Source: Hydractinia symbiolongicarpus
Lineage: Eukaryota > Cnidaria > Hydrozoa > Anthoathecata > Hydractiniidae
Direction of reading: 5' to 3'
NCBI RefSeq assembly: GCF_029227915.1
Contig: NC_079883.1
Coordinates: forward strand, 16,060,001-16,124,000
DNA: 64,000 nucleotides
Below are positions 59,278-64,000 of this stretch, in pieces. The first letter of the stretch is position 1. Each line of letters opens with the position of its first letter. The notes under the pieces were generated by a model that did not search any database, was not told where the DNA came from, and saw nothing but the letters and a program-made list of their open reading frames with translations. Position numbers and translations under genes: made by a program.

Positions 59278-59714
59278 CTAAAAAGAAAGAAATGGTAAAA
59301 ATTTAGTAGAAGACATTGATTATTTTTAAAATTCAATTTGATGAAGTGAAAATGATGTAGTATGTTCCTATTTGTTAAAAAAATTTGAAAATAATTGGAA
59401 AGCAAAAAAACAAAAACACTTGAAATGAAACTGGAAATTTTGTAAACGTTGTAATAATCCATGGTGATGAAACAGCCTGCATGGATATGAAATAGGATTA
59501 CGTGCCCATTTCTTGCCCATATTAGACAAATCACTAAAAACTTATTTCCAGGCAATAGAGTAAAGTTTCTTATAGAACGGAATCCGATTGAAAACACGTA
59601 GTTTAAATCTAAGAACGTATAGCTATGGTAAAACATGCCGGATTTGTTATAACGAAATGTTTAAAAAAATATTACAATTGACTAGAGTAAATATGCTTAA
59701 AGCCAAAGTCTTAC

Positions 59715-59864
59715 CACATTTAATTCTCTTTCCATCTTTGTAGAATTCCGCTTTACATCCTCCGCAGAAGTTTGCTTTACAAACAGCTTTTAGCTCGTCT
59801 TCACAAAACAACTGTGCACATGGATCAAAAGTGCAAGTGGTAATTGGAACATCCTTGGGACACT
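59715..59864 (-). CDS. exon: CGGC-type cysteine-rich domain, unit 3
   Basis: Same as the 56065 exon. Confidence 0.83.
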
Positions 59865-60203
59865 CTAAAATCCGTAAAAATTCATTAAAAACATCTTTTT
59901 AACTAAACAGTGTCATAACAACCTTGGTATTCATCTGACCTGTAGAAAGGTTCACTTGCGCAGACTAACAATGGAAAAGATATTTAACTTATTCACACGC
60001 GAACTTTGCGTAATAAATTAGCTGGTTCGCCGTGTAGCAAATGAGACGTAATAACATCCATTTTTCGCGTGACACACGTATTGATATAATAGTTGTCCGA
60101 AGATATCGATGAAAAACGTAAAATTTCCAATAGTAAGAAATAAACAATATCTTGACGTCTTTAGACCATATTAGACAGCACAAACTTTTGTTAATCCTTT
60201 TAC

Positions 60204-60611
60204 CTTTTTTAGGTTGAGGTTTGCTCACATATTCTCTCATTTTAACATCTAAGTCAACATTATTTCCACTTTCTGGTTTCGTAAATGTATGCGAAACATC
60301 GTTGTTGTAATCACCGTTTCGAATCCATTCGCTGCCAGTCTTGCACCAACCAACGTTAAGAGTAGCTTCAATCACATACGTAGGTGCAGTGGCATCTTTC
60401 AAATTCATTGTGTATGGTATATATACTTGATCGCCTCTTTCCATTTTAGGTCTTAAAATTTTCAAGTTTGCCAAAAGAGGTACAGTGCAATCCTCGCTGT
60501 CACATAAAATTTCTTCACGAATGTTTATATTCAAGCATGAATCAGGTGGTAAAACAGATGGTGTGTTGGACGACAAGACAATTTTTCCACTGATAATTAA
60601 GTCATTGGGTC
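60204..60611 (-). CDS. exon: SGK domain, upstream copy
   Basis: Same as the repeated SGK exon except LSSNTPS for LPSNTPS and a few silent changes near 60572-60600, which mark the right edge of the amplified block. Confidence 0.87.
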
Positions 60612-60829
60612 CTAAATTCAGACACAGGCACATCTAAGTTTTAGGCTTTTCACGGTTGTTTTATCAATTGGACATTCATTTAATGTAGCCTGCAGATACC
60701 CATGTTAAATAATTAAAACGAGTTGGTGAAAACAAAATTTGATAGACAGCTACATGGCTGGCTAAGAATGACGGGATTAAGTTCTGGCCTTCTTATGTAA
60801 TTAACGTAACTAAAGTATCAGTCTCTCAC

Positions 60830-60979
60830 CTGGGCAATCACTTTTATTCTTTATATAGATTGATTGAGGATCTTTGCATTGTGCCGTTTTCAAAATACAG
60901 AGATTGGAATATGTCTTGCCATCACTTCCACACACTGGATCATAATTAAAAGGACAACCTTCTAAACACTTTGTTTTGG
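60830..60979 (-). CDS. exon: Kazal domain (P1 Phe)
   Basis: 50 codons, CLEGCPFNYDPVCGSDGKTY. The most upstream module in the window; its 5' border AG requires a further exon to the right. Confidence 0.85.
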
Positions 60980-61075
60980 CTGAAAAAAAGGGGATGGATG
61001 AATGTATTTATAACAAATGATGAACTTGTTTGATTAAACAGAACAGAATGTCCTGCTGATTTTAGGAACAGGACT

Positions 61076-61110
61076 CACGATATAAGTCTCTTTCCGAGAC
61101 TTATATCGTG
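61076..61110. other. 15-bp perfect hairpin
   Basis: 61076-61090 pairs exactly with 61096-61110 around TTTCC, just upstream of a LINE fragment. Confidence 0.7.
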
Positions 61111-61124
61111 AACGAACACGCGTT

Positions 61125-61960
61125 AGAGGTTTATGCGAAACTTATACGAAATACCGGGCAACACAATTGTAAAAAGAAACCAAACAAATGGCTTGGGCGG
61201 TGGCGTGGCGATGTGTATATCGAATAATTTTAAATTCATCAGACGTTTTGACCTTGAACACAAGGATATTGAATGTATTTGGATTAAGATTATTCAAATA
61301 AAAGCCAAAAATATCTTGATTGGAACTATGTATCGACCACCGGATTCATCGCTATATTTAAATAATAACTTTGACACAGTCTTTAATACGATGTAGTAAG
61401 TCTTGTCTTACAAAATGTTTTGTTACTATACAGCGGATGCTAAATGAAGATTTTCAGTCAGTATCACGTTATTTTACAGAAAATGAGCTCATCATAAATT
61501 TGAAAAAAGGAAAATCGTAATTTATGCTACTTGGAACAAACAAAAGACTTTTTAAATGTCCTGATCAACTATCGTGTATAACTCCGACAACATAATGTCT
61601 ACAAAGAATTATAAATACCTGGAACTAGAATAAACAACATATTGAACATGTCAGGTAATTTCAACCGCTAACACAAGCAAGCTTCAAGTAAACTTTTCGT
61701 ACTGTCTACCCTTAGTGGTAGTATAACTCCTGAATATGCGTATAAAATTTACTCCACCATGATATTACCTGCATTACTTTATAACTGTATCAATAACCTT
61801 TCATTGAACTGCGGACAAAAATCTAAGTTATTATCGATAAAAAACCGTGCAGAAAAAATTAAAAAACAGCCAGTTCCTGACTTATGTAAACAAATCGAGA
61901 AGCACTCCGTTATTTTAGTTAGGAAATGTTTTGAAGATGAACTACAGAAGTTTTAAAAGA
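61125..61960 (+). pseudogene. LINE fragment (endonuclease part joined to RT part)
   Basis: GLGGGVAMCISNNFKFIRRFDL and ILIGTMYRPPDSS are endonuclease blocks. After stops follow NELIINLKKGKS and MILPALLYNCINNLSL from the end of the reverse transcriptase. Most of the catalytic RT region between them is missing. Confidence 0.75.
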
Positions 61961-63502
61961 TTATTTTACTATGAGAAGTCATTTTGTCTCAACACGAAAT
62001 AATGGTTATCTATTGCATGTTCCTAAAGTGAATAGGTAAAAATCAAATGGTAAAAAACTGCGACTCTTTGCACATTGAGATCAGGCGAGCAGAGGATTTT
62101 TCTCCCTTTAGGAAGTTGTGTTCATGTAACTTATTTTCGTATTAATCGAGGCAAGATACGCATGTGCCTGATAACGCATGCTGGAATAGAACTCCCCCCC
62201 CCAATGTTACTTACAAGTCAATTCTATTCACGGGTTAGACGACCCGCCCACACTCTCCTATAAATTAAGGAAGTTACTCAAAAAGTGATATTAAGACTGG
62301 GTGAGTGGCATAGCATCTTATACCTATATATACGGTTTCTTCTGGAGAAATAGACGAACTCAATCCCCTTTGGCTCGGATAACCAGAATTTTTTATCCTG
62401 GAATCGGCATAAGAATCAAATGTGTAATCTCAGCAAGGTAATAAGTCTTAAAATGCTTACACGAGCTAAGAGTAATTCATAGTAAAAGATAGGCGGAGAA
62501 TTCGTAAGAAAATTGTTGTTGTTGTAACCTGAGTTGTCTTGTCTCTATAATAATAGCCGTATTTTGTGTGTTCAAAAGGGTTACCGATATTTCTTTGATC
62601 TTACCGCGAATTTTTAAAAACTTTTGTGGAGAAGGGTACTGTTCACATCTGTTTAACTGTACTAAGCGTCAGCTCAGTGTTAACAATAGCCTGTTTTTTG
62701 GAAAAGGCTGTTACGCCTATGCGAGTCAGCCCACTGTGACAATTAATTTTTAAACTTTCTTGGGAATCACGCCTGTACGAATGTCCAACAATGTTTACCT
62801 GGACTAACTGCTTAGCCACAGCTTTCAAAATGGCCGTATGTCTATTTCATATTCCCTCATCCGTAAAAATCGGGTTCTGCGGGATTTTGCCGGGATTTTC
62901 CGAAAAAACTGCGCGCAACCATTTTGAACAGACAGAATACCGCTATTATTAAAGAGACTAGCCGGTTGCGATACAGTTTTTTGAAAAGGGTATTATTCCT
63001 AATGTTTGACACGGTTTACCTATACTATTTACCTATTACCTATAAGCGCTCAGTCCAATGTTAACAACGGGCTGTTTCCTCTGTTTCTGTTTAACCGAAG
63101 TTGGAATAAAATTTATTGCGGAAAAGGTGATTACACCTATTGTTTTACCTGTACACTAAGCACTCAGCCTGGAGTAACATTCACTTTAGAACTTTCACCG
63201 GGAACATTCTTCGAAAAATAAAAAAGGTTGACCGACTGTTTTTGCTATGATGGGGTAACAACAGGTTGTAAACTGTGCTTTTTATGGCTAAAGTTGCAGT
63301 AAAGTTAAATTTTCAAAAATACATTACAACTGAAACACTATAATGTTGTGTGGGCTTTACTCGATTCACGACACATACTGCATACCTCCTAAACCGCTCC
63401 ACCTAAATGTGTGACATTGTTTGAGGTTCTTATTAGGCGCTCCACTGGGCCTTTCAACGTTAGGCCGCACAGTTTTAGGAAATACTGTATTGTTGCTTAA
63501 CT
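61961..63502. other. unassigned sequence
   Basis: Related stretches recur internally: 62640-62760 and 63010-63190 share GGCTGTTTY, GGAAAAGG and GTTACGCC/GATTACACC-type pieces in the same order, suggesting an old internal repeat. No coding domain was recognised. Confidence 0.35.
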
Positions 63503-63532
63503 CGGCGTTTGGACGCCGGGTTTCCCGGCTAG
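63503..63532 (+). mobile_element. Helitron-like 3' terminus
   Basis: CGGCGT (63503) pairs with ACGCCG (63513-63518) around TTGG. After GGTTTCCCGG comes CTAG at 63529-63532, then T. Same layout as the end at 2080, with a different hairpin sequence. Confidence 0.5.
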
Positions 63533-63589
63533 TAATTATATAATATTGAGTATATTAGGAATTGTAAATACGTACGAATACCGAAAATA

Positions 63590-63995
63590 ACTCCACACGC
63601 TTGAGGCAGCAAAGAGAATAAAGAAACAACAAGTCAAGAAGAAAAATTCTATAACAGTACATCACCTTAATTCGATTTTTAATTATTTGGGAGGTGAAAA
63701 TGCCGAATTAAAGAACTTAAGAACACTAGTGATATGCTTGATAGGATTTAGTGGCTTCATGAAATTTAATGAAATTGTTTTGAGCAATAATCACAGGAAA
63801 TAAACAGTCCCTGAATAAAACAAACAAACCTATCTCGTACACGAGAGCAAGAGAAATGTTTCTAGATGTGATTAAGAATATAGGCTTAGATCCAAGAAAT
63901 TTTGGATTACACAGCCTTCGGTTAACAGTGGAGTTAATGTTCGCTTGTTTAAATGACATGGACGTTGAAAGTCAGACCAGACAAAAGACGGGTAT
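63590..63995 (+). pseudogene. tyrosine recombinase fragment (Crypton/DIRS-like), at window edge
   Basis: The plus-strand reading has LKNLRTLVICLIGFSGFMKFNE, the helix region holding the first Arg position in such enzymes, then SYTRAREMFLDVIKNIGLD and FGLHSLRLTVE, matching the HxxR box. The catalytic Tyr would lie past the window end. At least one stop interrupts it. Confidence 0.6.
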
Positions 63996-64000
63996 GTTGA

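Larger units (their letters stand above)
54766..60570. repeat. 3.2 tandem copies of a 1,825-bp exon-intron block
   Basis: Open frames recur at 55010/56835/58660 and so on with a 1,825-bp period. Each block carries one SGK, one CGGC and one Kazal exon with their introns. Only single-base differences were noticed (for example T at 56063 where the other copies have C). Confidence 0.95.

Noticed and set aside
54766-60570. Satellite DNA or transposon array
   Set aside because: The repeated unit contains three properly spliced exons of the surrounding gene, so it is a segmental intragenic amplification.

Overview
The window looks like AT-rich invertebrate nuclear DNA, most probably from a cnidarian (inference from many small introns, Kazal/thyroglobulin exon families, and Polinton, ISL2EU-type, piggyBac, Harbinger, Helitron-like and LINE debris). 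No bacterial gene organisation is present outside one virus-like transposon.

Region 1 (1-3.9 kb) is transposon debris: a Harbinger-type transposase remnant, a (CTGT)41 array ending in a Helitron-like 3' terminus, and a piggyBac transposase fragment. Region 2 (3947-19411) is one 15.5-kb Polinton/Maverick element with terminal inverted repeats of about 250-270 bp and a matching 6-bp candidate target-site duplication. It carries a protein-primed type-B DNA polymerase (broken), a retroviral-type integrase (broken), an intact packaging ATPase, an intact penton-like minor capsid protein, other capsid-module genes, small membrane proteins, a BRO-like gene and a leftward cluster ending in an HNH endonuclease remnant. 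Most large genes have frameshifts or stops, so this copy cannot be autonomous as written. No adenain-type protease was recognised. Region 3 (19.4-24 kb) is mostly unassigned DNA plus a ~1-kb inverted-repeat element.

Region 4 (24.0-61.0 kb, minus strand) is a large modular gene (or two adjacent genes) of at least 35 exons. Every exon I could delimit has a length divisible by three and is bounded by phase-1 introns. The modules are 16 Kazal domains, 5 thyroglobulin type-1 domains, 6 copies of a beta-rich 'SGK' domain and 8 copies of a short CGGC cysteine-rich domain: about 2,413 codons in total. This predicts a secreted multi-headed protease-inhibitor or matrix protein. In its 5' half, a 1,825-bp block carrying one SGK, one CGGC and one Kazal exon is repeated about 3.2 times with almost no divergence.

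A 14.5-kb intron of that gene (36.4-51.0 kb) is a transposon sink. It contains LINE fragments, a 1.0-kb TA-flanked MITE, and a 3,790-bp tandem duplication of an ISL2EU-like element (THAP/DDE transposase plus convergent YqaJ nuclease gene). The second copy ends in a pure (ATC)~520 microsatellite of 1,559 bp. Region 5 (61-64 kb) holds a LINE fragment, a third Helitron-like end and the start of a tyrosine-recombinase remnant at the window edge.
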